Notes under the pieces: model-generated
What the model was told of the DNA's origin: nothing
What the model saw: only the letters and a program-made list of their open reading frames with translations
The model's database searches: none
Part shown: in pieces, positions 19,927 through 27,884 of the stretch
Layout of the letters: every line of letters begins with the position of its first letter
How positions within the stretch are numbered: the stretch's first letter is position 1
Assembly (NCBI GenBank): GCA_002364755.1
Contig: DEZI01000005.1
Location: forward strand, 6,948-70,947
Direction of reading: 5' to 3'
DNA: 64,000 bases
Origin: Stenotrophomonas maltophilia
GTDB lineage: Bacteria; Pseudomonadota; Gammaproteobacteria; Xanthomonadales; Xanthomonadaceae
Translations under genes and position numbers: made by a program

Positions 19927-21495
19927 ATGGACACCCTGCGCCTGCTCGACCTCGATATCGATCGCCCGGCGCAACGCGTCAGTCGCAACGGCGAGGTCTT
20001 GCCGGTCAGCGGCCTCAGCTGGACCCTGCTCGACGTACTTCTCCAGCACGGCACCGACGTCGTGGATTTCGACACGCTGGCCGCGCAGGTCTGGGCACCG
20101 GCGGTGGTCGGCGAGGATGCGGTCAGCCAGCGGGTGAAGCTGCTGCGGCAGGCCTTGGGCGATGACAGCCGGCGGCCGCGCTACATCCGTTCGGTACGTG
20201 GCCGCGGCTATCAGCTGTGTGCGCCGCCGCTGCCGGCCAGCGCACCGCTCGCGCCATCCTCGCGCGCCCGCAGGCTCGGGTGGGGCGTGGGGGTTGTCGT
20301 GGTGCTGGGCGTGGCCGCCACGCTGCTGCTGTGGCCCCGTTCGACGCCGCAGGGGGCCGGGCAGTCGCTGCTGCAGCGCGCCGAGTACTACGCGGGTATC
20401 GGCCAGGCCAACAACAACCGCGTGGCCATCACCCTGTACCGGCAGGCGCTGCAGGCTGATCCCGAATCCACGCCGGCGCGGCGCGGCCTGTCCCGTGCGC
20501 TGGCGGCGCAGGGCTGCCTGTTCAACGGCACGCCCGAGCAGCTGCGCGAGGCGCTGGCATTGGCCGAGCAGGAGCGCCAGCGCGCACCAGGCGATGCCGC
20601 CGCACACGCCCTGTGGGGCTACGCGCAGGACTGCCTTGGCGACATGCGGCAGGCGATCACCGGCTACAGCCGTGCGATCGAACTCGAGCCGAACGACGAG
20701 CGCAGCCGTGCATCGCTGGCCTACCTGCAGCAGGAACGCGGCCAGCTCGCCACGGCGCTGCAGGCCAACCTGTCCCTGAAGGCACCCGAGCGCATCCGCT
20801 TCCGTGACGTGCAGGTCGCGCGCGAGCTGGAACTGCTCGGCTTCACCCAGGCGGCCGCGGATCGCCACGCGCGCAATTTTCAGCTTTACCCCGACAACGT
20901 CTTTTCCAACATCGCCTGGCCGCGCAGCCTGTACCTTGCCGGCGCGCCGCAGCGGGCCCGGCAGGTGCTGGATGAAGCGCTCGCGCGTGGCACCCCGCAT
21001 CCGCAGCTGCTGCGCCTGCAGGGTGAACTGGCATTGCTGGCCGGCGACACCGCAGGCGCCGCCGACGCGTTCGAGCGTGGCCGCCAGCTGCGGCCACAGC
21101 AGTCACTGGGCCAGACCCTGGCGGCGTTGCATGGCGCGCAGGCTGCGGACCCTGCCTGGATCGACCAGCGCCTGCGGCAGCTCGCTGCCAGCGCGGGAGC
21201 GGGCGACGGCTGGCCCGATGCGGCGCTGGAGCGGGCGCTGCTGCTGCAGGCCCAGGGCCATGCAGGCGACGCGGTGGCAGCACTACAGCAGGCGGTCGAC
21301 GACGGCTTCCGCGACGTGGCGTGGCTGCGTGCCACGCCGCTGTTCGTCCCCCTGCGCAGCGCGCCCGGCTGGCCGGCCCTGCTGCAGCGGCTGGATGCCG
21401 ACATCGCCCGGCAACGTGCGCAGGTGCTGGCCGCCAGCTGGCGGCCGGACGACCTGGCCGCGCTCAGCGCAGCGCCGGCAGCAGGAACTCGGTGA
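19927..21495 (+). CDS. Membrane-anchored winged-helix regulator with TPR domain (CadC/ToxR-like)
   Basis: 522 residues. The N-terminal ~100 residues form an OmpR-type winged-helix DNA-binding domain ending in RYIRSVRGRGYQL. One transmembrane helix follows (about 117-137, WGVGVVVVLGVAATLLLW), and the remainder is a periplasmic tetratricopeptide-like solenoid (for example AAAHALWGYAQDCLGDMRQA). Such one-component regulators bind DNA while membrane-bound and sense through the periplasmic part. The ligand and targets are unknown. The 3' end overlaps the convergent hydrolase gene by 32 bases. Confidence 0.85.
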   Translation: MDTLRLLDLDIDRPAQRVSRNGEVLPVSGLSWTLLDVLLQHGTDVVDFDTLAAQVWAPAVVGEDAVSQRVKLLRQALGDDSRRPRYIRSVRGRGYQLCAPPLPASAPLAPSSRARRLGWGVGVVVVLGVAATLLLWPRSTPQGAGQSLLQRAEYYAGIGQANNNRVAITLYRQALQADPESTPARRGLSRALAAQGCLFNGTPEQLREALALAEQERQRAPGDAAAHALWGYAQDCLGDMRQAITGYSRAIELEPNDERSRASLAYLQQERGQLATALQANLSLKAPERIRFRDVQVARELELLGFTQAAADRHARNFQLYPDNVFSNIAWPRSLYLAGAPQRARQVLDEALARGTPHPQLLRLQGELALLAGDTAGAADAFERGRQLRPQQSLGQTLAALHGAQAADPAWIDQRLRQLAASAGAGDGWPDAALERALLLQAQGHAGDAVAALQQAVDDGFRDVAWLRATPLFVPLRSAPGWPALLQRLDADIARQRAQVLAASWRPDDLAALSAAPAAGTR

Positions 21496-22528
21496 GGATG
21501 CGCCGCGACTGCGGATGGGCGAAGTTGCGGTTGAACGCCTGGCTGGTGACCACCGCCACCACGCGCTGCTCGGGCAGCACGAACACGTAGTTGCCGCCGT
21601 TGCCGGACATCGCCCACACCGTGCGTGGTGAACCCTGCACGTCCAGCTTCAGGCCCCACCACTGGTAACCGTAGTCGCCGCCGTCGGAAGTGGTCGCCTG
21701 CGGTCGCACCATCGCCTCGATGTACTCCTTCGGCACCAGCTGGCGGCCCTGCCAGCGGCCGCCATCGAGCACCAGCTGGCCGAAGCGGGCGAGGTCCTGG
21801 GTGCGGTAGCGGGTGCCGCCGCCGCCCATGCCGATGCCCTCCGGCGAGCGGTTCCACTGGCTGCGGGTGATGCCCAGCGGTCGCTCCAGGACGCGCGCAG
21901 CGTAGTCGGCCAGCGGTTGGCCGCTGGCCTGCTCCAGCACCGCGCCCAGAACGAACGGATTGGCGGTGCAGTAGGCAAACGCGCGACCATGCGGGCTGTC
22001 CTCCGGTCGCTGCATCCACGGCGCGAAGCCCTTCACCGGCAGGTCCAGGGCGAAGTCCAGCCACTTCTCGGACACGTACATGCGTTCCTCGTGGCCGGCC
22101 GAGAACTGGTTTTCGTCATCGCATTCCCAGAGGCTGCTCATGGTCAGCAGGTCCTGCACGGTGGTGGCACGCAGGCGCGGGTCGATCGCGCGCTGGGCGG
22201 TGAACGTCGGGAAGTAGTCATACACCCGGGCCTGCACGCTGGGCAGGGCGCCCTCGCCAATGGCGGCACCGACCAGCAGCGCGGTCACGCCCTTGCTGGC
22301 CGATCGCACGTCGTGCAGGGTCTGCGCGTCGGCGCCGTTGAAGTAGCCCTCGTAGACCACCTTGCCATCGACCTGCAGCAGTACGCTGCGGATCTGTTTC
22401 AGTTCGTCGCTGGCGATGGCCTGCTGCAGGGCCTGCAGACGGGCCTGGTCCGGTGGGGTAGCGCGGGCAGTGAAGGGCAGGGTGCAGATCGCGCAGAGCA
22501 GGGTGAGGGCAGACAGGATCGATCGCAT
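21464..22528 (-). CDS. Secreted serine hydrolase, class C beta-lactamase/esterase family
   Basis: 354 residues with a signal peptide (ending TARA about residue 23). The nucleophile motif SxxK is present as S76-A-S-K79, and a YCT-ANP tyrosine motif replaces the usual YxN. GMGGGGTRYRTQDLARFGQL is typical of the 6-aminohexanoate-dimer hydrolase/EstB-like branch of the Beta-lactamase fold. A carboxylesterase or peptidase-like activity is more likely than antibiotic hydrolysis, but the substrate cannot be told. It converges on the regulator gene with overlapping 3' ends. Confidence 0.85.
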   Translation of the reverse strand: MRSILSALTLLCAICTLPFTARATPPDQARLQALQQAIASDELKQIRSVLLQVDGKVVYEGYFNGADAQTLHDVRSASKGVTALLVGAAIGEGALPSVQARVYDYFPTFTAQRAIDPRLRATTVQDLLTMSSLWECDDENQFSAGHEERMYVSEKWLDFALDLPVKGFAPWMQRPEDSPHGRAFAYCTANPFVLGAVLEQASGQPLADYAARVLERPLGITRSQWNRSPEGIGMGGGGTRYRTQDLARFGQLVLDGGRWQGRQLVPKEYIEAMVRPQATTSDGGDYGYQWWGLKLDVQGSPRTVWAMSGNGGNYVFVLPEQRVVAVVTSQAFNRNFAHPQSRRILTEFLLPALR

Positions 22529-22634
22529 CGTCGGACTCCATCAAAGGGAACCCGATTGAGACTGCGCTGCGACTGAAGTGCTGGAAACCAGCCTGAAGAA
22601 TTCTGAAGGCTCTGTGCCACAAGGCTTGCGGGCA

Positions 22635-23612
22635 TCAACCCAGGTTGACGCGCGCTTCCTCTTCTTCCTCGCCCAGCCACCACACCTGGCCCGGCTCTGG
22701 ATTACTCAAGGGATGCTCGCGCTGCTCGATGGCCTGCAGCACGCGCCCCGGTCCCGCCGCGGTCCAGGTCGCCATCAGTTTCTCCACCGCAGCCCGACCC
22801 TGCGCCGCGATGCCCAGGTCGCGCTCGCGCTTCCAGCCACTGTCGTCATCGTTGCCGGGTTCGTCGTCATGTTGGTGCGGGGTGCCATAGCTGCAGCGGC
22901 GGCACAGCCGGCGCACCGTGGCGGTCCAGTCCTCGACCGTGCCGATGCCGGGCAGGGTCAGGACTTCCAGCGCCGCGATGTCCTCGGCCGCGTCGCACTG
23001 CACGAACACGGTGAAGGTCGCCATGTCCGATGCCTGCAGGCGCTGCATCGCGTTGAACACCGGCACATCGCCCTCGCCGTAGGTGCGGCGGCCGGTGGAG
23101 GCGCCGTCATGCAGCACGATGTCGCCGAAGCGGAAGCCGCTTTCGGGCAGTGGCACGTTGCCGATGCGCGCGCGCACCGGGTCGATGCGGTTCATGTACA
23201 CCACTTCGGCATCCTTCCACGGCGCCAGGCGCACGCAGGCCACGCCGAAGTCGGCGGCGATCTCGCCGTCACCCTCGGGCAGGGTGATGCCACACCGGCT
23301 CCACTGCCTGCGCGCCTCGGTCCAGTCGCCCAGGGCGCTGGCCGCGATGCCCGCATTCCAGGCGGCGGCTTCGTCGAATTCGTCGCTCACCTGCTCGGCA
23401 TGCAGGTTGTCCTGCAGCGAGGCGCGCCAGTCGCGCAGGTACTTGTGCGCCAGCCCGCGCATGTAGTGCAGGTAGGACACCTCGGGCGCGTGCTCGATCA
23501 GTTCGCCGAACAGGCGCGCAGCCTGTGCCAGGTCGCCTTCGTCGAACGCCGCGTACGCGCGGGACTGTTTGGCCTGCAGTGCATCCTGCGTGGCGTCGTG
23601 GTCTGTGCTCAT
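22635..23612 (-). CDS. Cytoplasmic tetratricopeptide-like protein of unknown function
   Basis: 325 residues from the ATG at 23612 (MSTDHDATQDAL); a longer frame reaches 23777 but runs into the chitinase promoter region. The first ~120 residues look like TPR helices (AYAAFDEGDLAQAARLFGEL). The rest is unrecognised, with an acidic tail WLGEEEEEA. No signal peptide. It is divergent from the chitinase gene, with a GTAG palindrome in the 92-base gap. Confidence 0.7.
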   Translation of the reverse strand: MSTDHDATQDALQAKQSRAYAAFDEGDLAQAARLFGELIEHAPEVSYLHYMRGLAHKYLRDWRASLQDNLHAEQVSDEFDEAAAWNAGIAASALGDWTEARRQWSRCGITLPEGDGEIAADFGVACVRLAPWKDAEVVYMNRIDPVRARIGNVPLPESGFRFGDIVLHDGASTGRRTYGEGDVPVFNAMQRLQASDMATFTVFVQCDAAEDIAALEVLTLPGIGTVEDWTATVRRLCRRCSYGTPHQHDDEPGNDDDSGWKRERDLGIAAQGRAAVEKLMATWTAAGPGRVLQAIEQREHPLSNPEPGQVWWLGEEEEEARVNLG

Positions 23613-23663
23613 GTCCGTGTGCGATTGAAGGTCCGCGGCTACCTTGGCCGATGCCGGATCCGT

Positions 23664-23689
23664 GTAGAGTCGATCACGCTCGACTCTAC
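23664..23689 (+). repeat. Symmetric GTAG palindrome in the divergent promoter region
   Basis: GTAGAGTCGA...TCGACTCTAC reads the same on both strands over 26 bases and has GTAG at both ends. It sits 15 bases before the chitinase ATG. Confidence 0.75.
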
Positions 23690-23704
23690 CAACCGGGAGT
23701 TTCC

Positions 23705-24889
23705 ATGTTGCGCCAGACCCTGGCCGGGCTTGCCCTGCTGTTCGCCGCCGCCGTTCCTGCCGCCAGCCACGCGGCACAGCCGCCGATCTACGGTGCCTAC
23801 TATCCCGGCGGTTCGGCCGAGCGCTACCCGGTGTCGCACATTCCGGCCGATCGGCTCACCCACCTGTTCTACGCGTTCTCCACCATCGAGGCAGGGCGCT
23901 GCACGGTGGGCGCCGAAGCGCCCGCCAACTTCGCCGCGCTGGCCGAGCTGAAGAAGGCGCACCCGCACCTGCGCACGCTGATCTCCATCGGCGGCTGGGG
24001 CGCAGGCGGCTTCTCCGATGCCGCGCTGAACGAGGCCAGCCGCAAGCGTCTGGTTGATTCCTGCATGGCGCTGTTCTTCGAGAAGTACGCAAGCAGCTTC
24101 GACGGCGTGGACATCGACTGGGAATTCCCCGTCAGTGGCGGCCCGAAGGAACTGGCCCATCGCCCGCAGGACCGCGCGAACATGACCCGTCTCGCACAGG
24201 CATTCCGCGTGGCGCTGGATGCGCGAGGCCGCAAGCGTGGCCAGCCGATGCTGCTGACCGCTGCACTCGCGGCCGGCCGCCTGCAGACCGATGGCCCCTA
24301 TGACCCGGCCGCCAGCTACGATCTGCCGGCGCTGGCCAAGGTGTTCGATTTCATCAATCTGATGAGCTATGACATGGGCACCGGCTTCTCGGCGGTGTCG
24401 ACCTTCAACGCACCGCTGCATGAAGTGCCGGCCGACCCGCTGGCGCCGGAACTGCGGCGCTGGAACAACGTGGCCGGCGCCGTGCAGTACTACCGCGAAC
24501 ACGGTGTGCCGGCCGACAAGCTGGTGCTGGGCGTGCCGTTCTACGGGCGTGGGTTCAAGGTGACCGGCGACGCGCCCGATGGCCTGTACCAGGCCTACAG
24601 CGCACCGGCCGATGCCGGCGACTGGCGGGTGATCAAGGCGCGCTATCTGGACCAGCCGGGCTGGACGAAGCACTGGCAGCCGCAGGCGCAGAGCCCGTGG
24701 CTGTATAACGCCGCCGAAAAGGTCATCATCAGCTACGAGGACCCGCGCTCGATCGGCCTGCGCGCGCAGTTCGCCCGCGAGCAGGGCCTGGCCGGCGTGT
24801 TCATGTGGGAACTGACCGCCGATGACGAACAGGCCAGCCTGCTCAATGCCATGCTCACGCCATGGCACAAGGCCCGCGTCGGCGACTGA
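23705..24889 (+). CDS. Secreted glycoside hydrolase family 18 (chitinase-like)
   Basis: 394 residues: a signal peptide (cleavage near AASHAA, residue 24) and a single GH18 TIM barrel. SxGG is seen as SIGGWG, and the catalytic DxxDxDxE as D133-G-V-D136-I-D138-W-E140, so hydrolysis with substrate-assisted catalysis should be possible. The barrel-closing MSYDMGTG and MWELTADD segments are present. There is no carbohydrate-binding module. Likely acts on chitin or related N-acetylglucosamine polymers outside the cell or in the periplasm. Confidence 0.9.
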   Translation: MLRQTLAGLALLFAAAVPAASHAAQPPIYGAYYPGGSAERYPVSHIPADRLTHLFYAFSTIEAGRCTVGAEAPANFAALAELKKAHPHLRTLISIGGWGAGGFSDAALNEASRKRLVDSCMALFFEKYASSFDGVDIDWEFPVSGGPKELAHRPQDRANMTRLAQAFRVALDARGRKRGQPMLLTAALAAGRLQTDGPYDPAASYDLPALAKVFDFINLMSYDMGTGFSAVSTFNAPLHEVPADPLAPELRRWNNVAGAVQYYREHGVPADKLVLGVPFYGRGFKVTGDAPDGLYQAYSAPADAGDWRVIKARYLDQPGWTKHWQPQAQSPWLYNAAEKVIISYEDPRSIGLRAQFAREQGLAGVFMWELTADDEQASLLNAMLTPWHKARVGD

Positions 24890-24973
24890 GACCGCCGCAC
24901 CGCGCGCAATGCCACAACACCGGCCGCCCGACAGCGCACATCGACACCAGGCCCGCAGCGCTAAGCTGCGGGC

Positions 24974-25360
24974 ATGATCCTCATCGAACGCCTCGACCAT
25001 TTGGTCCTTACCGTCGCCGACATCGACCGCAGCTGTGATTTCTACCAGCGCGTGCTCGGCATGCAGGTCGTGCGCTTCGGCGCCGGCCGTACCGCGCTGC
25101 AGTTCGGCCAGCAGAAGATCAACCTGCACCCGGCCAGTGCGCCGCTGCAGCCGCATGCCGTGCGGCCAACCCCGGGCAGCGCCGATCTATGCCTGGTCAC
25201 GCGCGCGGCCACGGCCGATGTACTGGCCCACCTGCAGGCGCAGGGCGTCGCGGTGGAAGAGGGGCCGGTGCCGCGCACCGGTGCCCTGGGGCCGATCGAG
25301 TCGGTGTACTTCCGCGATCCGGACGGTAACCTGATTGAAGTCAGCCGTTACCCGCAGTGA
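24974..25360 (+). CDS. VOC family protein (glyoxalase/dioxygenase-like)
   Basis: 128 residues, one vicinal-oxygen-chelate module pair. Metal ligands likely include the His in IERLDHLVLTV, the His in KINLHPA and the Glu in DPDGNLIEVS. Related small proteins are often annotated as virulence protein or fosfomycin-resistance-like, but nothing here supports a specific substrate. A 20-base GC palindrome (25368-25387) follows the stop. Confidence 0.8.
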   Translation: MILIERLDHLVLTVADIDRSCDFYQRVLGMQVVRFGAGRTALQFGQQKINLHPASAPLQPHAVRPTPGSADLCLVTRAATADVLAHLQAQGVAVEEGPVPRTGALGPIESVYFRDPDGNLIEVSRYPQ

Positions 25361-25367
25361 CGCGTTG

Positions 25368-25387
25368 GCGCCGGGCCAGGCCCGGCG
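25368..25387 (+). repeat. GC palindrome (REP-like), possible terminator
   Basis: GCGCCGGGCCAGGCCCGGCG lies between the VOC gene and the convergent PepSY gene, followed by GTTTCC. It has the same core as the GTAG palindromes but no GTAG end. Confidence 0.6.
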
Positions 25388-25393
25388 GTTTCC

Positions 25394-26953
25394 TCAATTG
25401 GCCCACACGCTGTTGGGGTCGCCATCACGGGCACGGCGCTGGCTGGCCACCGCCAGCCGGGCAAAACCAAAGGCCATCGCCAGGGCCACCACGTCGATCC
25501 AGAACAGCGGCCACATCCCGCGCGCGGCAGCCAGCCACGGCCAGTCGCCGTTGAGTGCACCATGCATCACCGGCACCAGGGCGGTGCTGATGGCTGCGGC
25601 CCACAGCAGTTCACGCGCGGCCTGCGCCGGCCGGCGCAGGGCCGCCCACAGCGCGCACGCCGCCCAGGTGCCGAAGCAGGCCCAGCGGATGCCCTGGTCC
25701 ACCGCGGCCGGGGCCACGCGTTCGAGCACCAGCGCGGTGACGAAGGCCACTGAGATCGCCACGCACAGGCCGATGCACACGCCCACCGTGGCCCGCGCCA
25801 TGTTCACCCCTGCGCGCGGCTGCTGCGGCTGCCGGCGCTTGCGCCGCGATTCGATCCACAGCAGGTTTCCCGAGTAGAACAGGAAGGCGCCGCCCAGCCC
25901 CAGCAGGAAGTACAGCCAGACCACCACGCCGTTGCCGAATTCGCCGAAGTGCAGCGCATAGGCGGCGCTGAGCGTGGCGTGGTTGGCGTCGCGGTGGCCC
26001 GGCAGCTGGCTGGCCAGCACGCGGCCACTGGCCACGTCCAGCGCCACCGAACCGAGTGGTCCAAGCGTGCCGCTGGATTCGCCGGTGATCTCGATGGTGG
26101 CGTTGGCATCGCCGCCGTTGGCCAGCTTCAGGTAGGCCGGTTCGAAATCGGCCACGCCCTGTGCGCGGGCCACTTCAAGCGCGCGCGCATGCAGCTCGCG
26201 CAGGCTGCCCGGGGCGGCCGGCACGCCCGCGGCTTCGCGCACTGGCGCGGTATCCATCGCCGCCGGCACCACCTGCATCGCCTTGCCTTCGAAGATGAGC
26301 GGGTTGAGCAGGGCGATCTGGATGAAGACCAGGCAGAGCAGGGCACCGGTCACCGCGAACATCAGGTGGAACGGCAGGCTGAGCACGCCGATCACATTGT
26401 GCGCGTCCTGCCACATCTGCTTGAGGTTGCGGCCCGGGCGCAGCGCGAACAGGTCGCCCAGCAGCTTGGGCAGGTGGATGACCAGGCCGCTGAGCAGGGC
26501 CATGCCGTACAGCAGGCTGACGATGCCCATCACATAGATGCCGGCCACCGGCAGGCCCAGGCTGTAGTGCAGTTCGTTGACCAGCTCGGCCAGGCCCGCC
26601 TGCGGTGGCGTGGCGCTGCCGCCGGTGTTGCCGGGCCAGGCGTAGCGCCAGCCGCCGTCGGCGCCCTGCCAGTAGGCCAGTGGCTGCGGGTGCTCGGCAC
26701 CGGGGAAGGTCATGCCGACATGGCGGCGTGCTTCCGGGTGCTTGGCCAGCACGTCGTCCAGCAGGTACTGCGCGTCGTCCAGCCCGGCCGGCAGCACGCT
26801 GGCCGCACCCGGCGTCTGCCACACCGGAAGATCGTGGTGGAACAGGGTCAGCGCACCGGCGTAGAACGCCACGAACAGGCCGAAGCCGGCCACCAGGCCG
26901 ACCCAGGTGTGCAGGGTGGTGAAGGTACGCAGGGTCTGCGAACTGAATTTCAT
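25394..26953 (-). CDS. PepSY-associated transmembrane protein
   Basis: 519 residues with an N-terminal helix (LHTWVGLVAGFGLFVAFYAG), PepSY-type periplasmic segments and further hydrophobic helices, ending near residue 500. Family members are usually encoded with siderophore receptors or small DUF3649/DUF3325 proteins and some act as ferric-siderophore reductases; that role is inferred. It is the last gene of a three-gene minus-strand operon, 10 bases after the preceding gene. Confidence 0.85.
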   Translation of the reverse strand: MKFSSQTLRTFTTLHTWVGLVAGFGLFVAFYAGALTLFHHDLPVWQTPGAASVLPAGLDDAQYLLDDVLAKHPEARRHVGMTFPGAEHPQPLAYWQGADGGWRYAWPGNTGGSATPPQAGLAELVNELHYSLGLPVAGIYVMGIVSLLYGMALLSGLVIHLPKLLGDLFALRPGRNLKQMWQDAHNVIGVLSLPFHLMFAVTGALLCLVFIQIALLNPLIFEGKAMQVVPAAMDTAPVREAAGVPAAPGSLRELHARALEVARAQGVADFEPAYLKLANGGDANATIEITGESSGTLGPLGSVALDVASGRVLASQLPGHRDANHATLSAAYALHFGEFGNGVVVWLYFLLGLGGAFLFYSGNLLWIESRRKRRQPQQPRAGVNMARATVGVCIGLCVAISVAFVTALVLERVAPAAVDQGIRWACFGTWAACALWAALRRPAQAARELLWAAAISTALVPVMHGALNGDWPWLAAARGMWPLFWIDVVALAMAFGFARLAVASQRRARDGDPNSVWAN

Positions 26954-26963
26954 GCGCTCGTTC

Positions 26964-27227
26964 TCATTGCACCGCGCCGCTCAGGCGCAGCAGCCACAAC
27001 ACGGCGAAACCGGCGGCGGCGCAGCCGGCAGGCACCAGCCAGGCGCGCGCCACGGTGCGGAAACTGAAGGCCCACAGCGCCGCCAGCATCCACAGCGGGA
27101 CGAAGGCGATCAGGGCCGGCACCAACGCGCTCGGCCACGGCCCCGGCGGCAGCCAGGTCAGCAGGCCGGTGGCAGCGGCAGCAAGGAAGAACCCGACGAA
27201 GATGCCCGACAGGGCGCGCATCCACAT
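26964..27227 (-). CDS. Small membrane protein, probably DUF3649 family
   Basis: 87 residues with three hydrophobic helices (GIFVGFFLAAAATGLL, ALVPALIAFVPLWMLAALWAF, CAAAGFAVLWLL). The ATG overlaps the stop of the upstream gene (ATGA). Size, helix pattern and position beside a PepSY protein fit DUF3649, found in iron-uptake operons. No catalytic residues are evident. Confidence 0.65.
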   Translation of the reverse strand: MWMRALSGIFVGFFLAAAATGLLTWLPPGPWPSALVPALIAFVPLWMLAALWAFSFRTVARAWLVPAGCAAAGFAVLWLLRLSGAVQ

Positions 27228-27538
27228 CAGCGCGGCTCCCGTGCGCTGCCATCCACCGCCGGGCGGTGCCAGGCCGCCAGCGCCGGCAGCAGCAGGGCTA
27301 CCAGCATCCAGGTGCACAGCATCGCCACCAGCCCGGCGGCAACGCCCAGTTCGGCCATCCACAGCCATAGCGAGGCGACCGCGGCGACCAGGCCGATCTG
27401 CCGGCCCAGGCGGCCCGCACGGCGCAGGCGCGGCCAGCGGCAGTGCGGCGAGGCCGCGTAGAGCGCCAGCGCGGAAAACATCGCCGACAGCACGGCAAGG
27501 CTGCAGAAGCCCAAGGAAGCGAGCCCAACGGTAATCAT
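27227..27538 (-). CDS. Small membrane protein, probably DUF3325 family
   Basis: 103 residues with an N-terminal helix, a basic loop (CRWPRLRRAGRLGRQIG) and two further helices. Position and architecture fit DUF3325. First gene of the operon, 57 bases downstream of a Fur-box-like sequence. Confidence 0.6.
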   Translation of the reverse strand: MITVGLASLGFCSLAVLSAMFSALALYAASPHCRWPRLRRAGRLGRQIGLVAAVASLWLWMAELGVAAGLVAMLCTWMLVALLLPALAAWHRPAVDGSAREPR

Positions 27539-27594
27539 CGGAAAGCGTCTTGTAGGAAGTCGGGCAGCCTGCCATCAGTGAGGCTGCGCGCACA

Positions 27595-27605
27595 TGGTAA
27601 TCATT
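27595..27605 (-). promoter_or_regulatory. Candidate Fur box for the PepSY operon
   Basis: TGGTAATCATT matches 10 of 11 positions of the TGATAATCATT half-and-centre of the Fur 19-mer consensus; the other half is poor. It lies just upstream of a membrane operon of types often iron-regulated. Confidence 0.4.
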
Positions 27606-27655
27606 GCGTTTTACAGCTGCCAGCGTCGCGGATTCATCCGCGGATCCGCCAGATC

Positions 27656-27684
27656 TTGGGCTTTGCGGCGCGCTGGTTTAAGAT
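27656..27684 (+). promoter_or_regulatory. Promoter of the thrS operon
   Basis: TTGGGC (27656-27661) and TAAGAT (27679-27684) are separated by 17 bases. It would start RNA near 27691, some 190 bases before thrS and before a leader peptide and attenuator. Confidence 0.6.
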
Positions 27685-27743
27685 CGACGCAGAACCTGAC
27701 TGGAACAAGGTGGCCCGCGCCCAGCGCCGGCCGAGCGTGCGAC

Positions 27744-27770
27744 ATGAGCACTACCACCGCCCACCGCTGA
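27744..27770 (+). CDS. Threonine-rich leader peptide of thrS (MSTTTAHR)
   Basis: An eight-codon frame with three consecutive threonine codons (ACT ACC ACC) lies between the predicted promoter and a terminator, 114 bases before thrS. Ribosome stalling at the Thr codons when charged tRNA-Thr is scarce would favour the antiterminator. The ribosome-binding site is weak. Supported by position, codon content and the mutually exclusive hairpins downstream, not by homology. Confidence 0.6.
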   Translation: MSTTTAHR

Positions 27771-27782
27771 CCTGCCACCGAA

Positions 27783-27818
27783 GGCCCTGTTCCGCAGGCG
27801 CCCTCGCGGCGCTTTTTT
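27783..27818 (+). terminator. Attenuator (antiterminator/terminator) of thrS
   Basis: Terminator: GCGCC (27798-27802) pairs GGCGC (27808-27812), directly followed by six T. Antiterminator: GGCCCTG (27783-27789) pairs CAGGcGCC (27795-27802) with one bulged base and uses the same 5' arm. Further upstream GGTGGC (27709-27714) is complementary to GCCACC (27774-27779), enclosing the leader peptide. Confidence 0.65.
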
Positions 27819-27884
27819 ATTGCCCGGGCACCGCCCGGAACGCTTTCCAGCCCGCCCGCGCGGGCCCCGCACGAAGCCATTGCG

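Noticed and set aside
21464..22528. A true beta-lactamase resistance gene
   Set aside because: SxxK is present, but the YxN motif is altered and a KTG motif is not evident; overall it fits the esterase-like branch.
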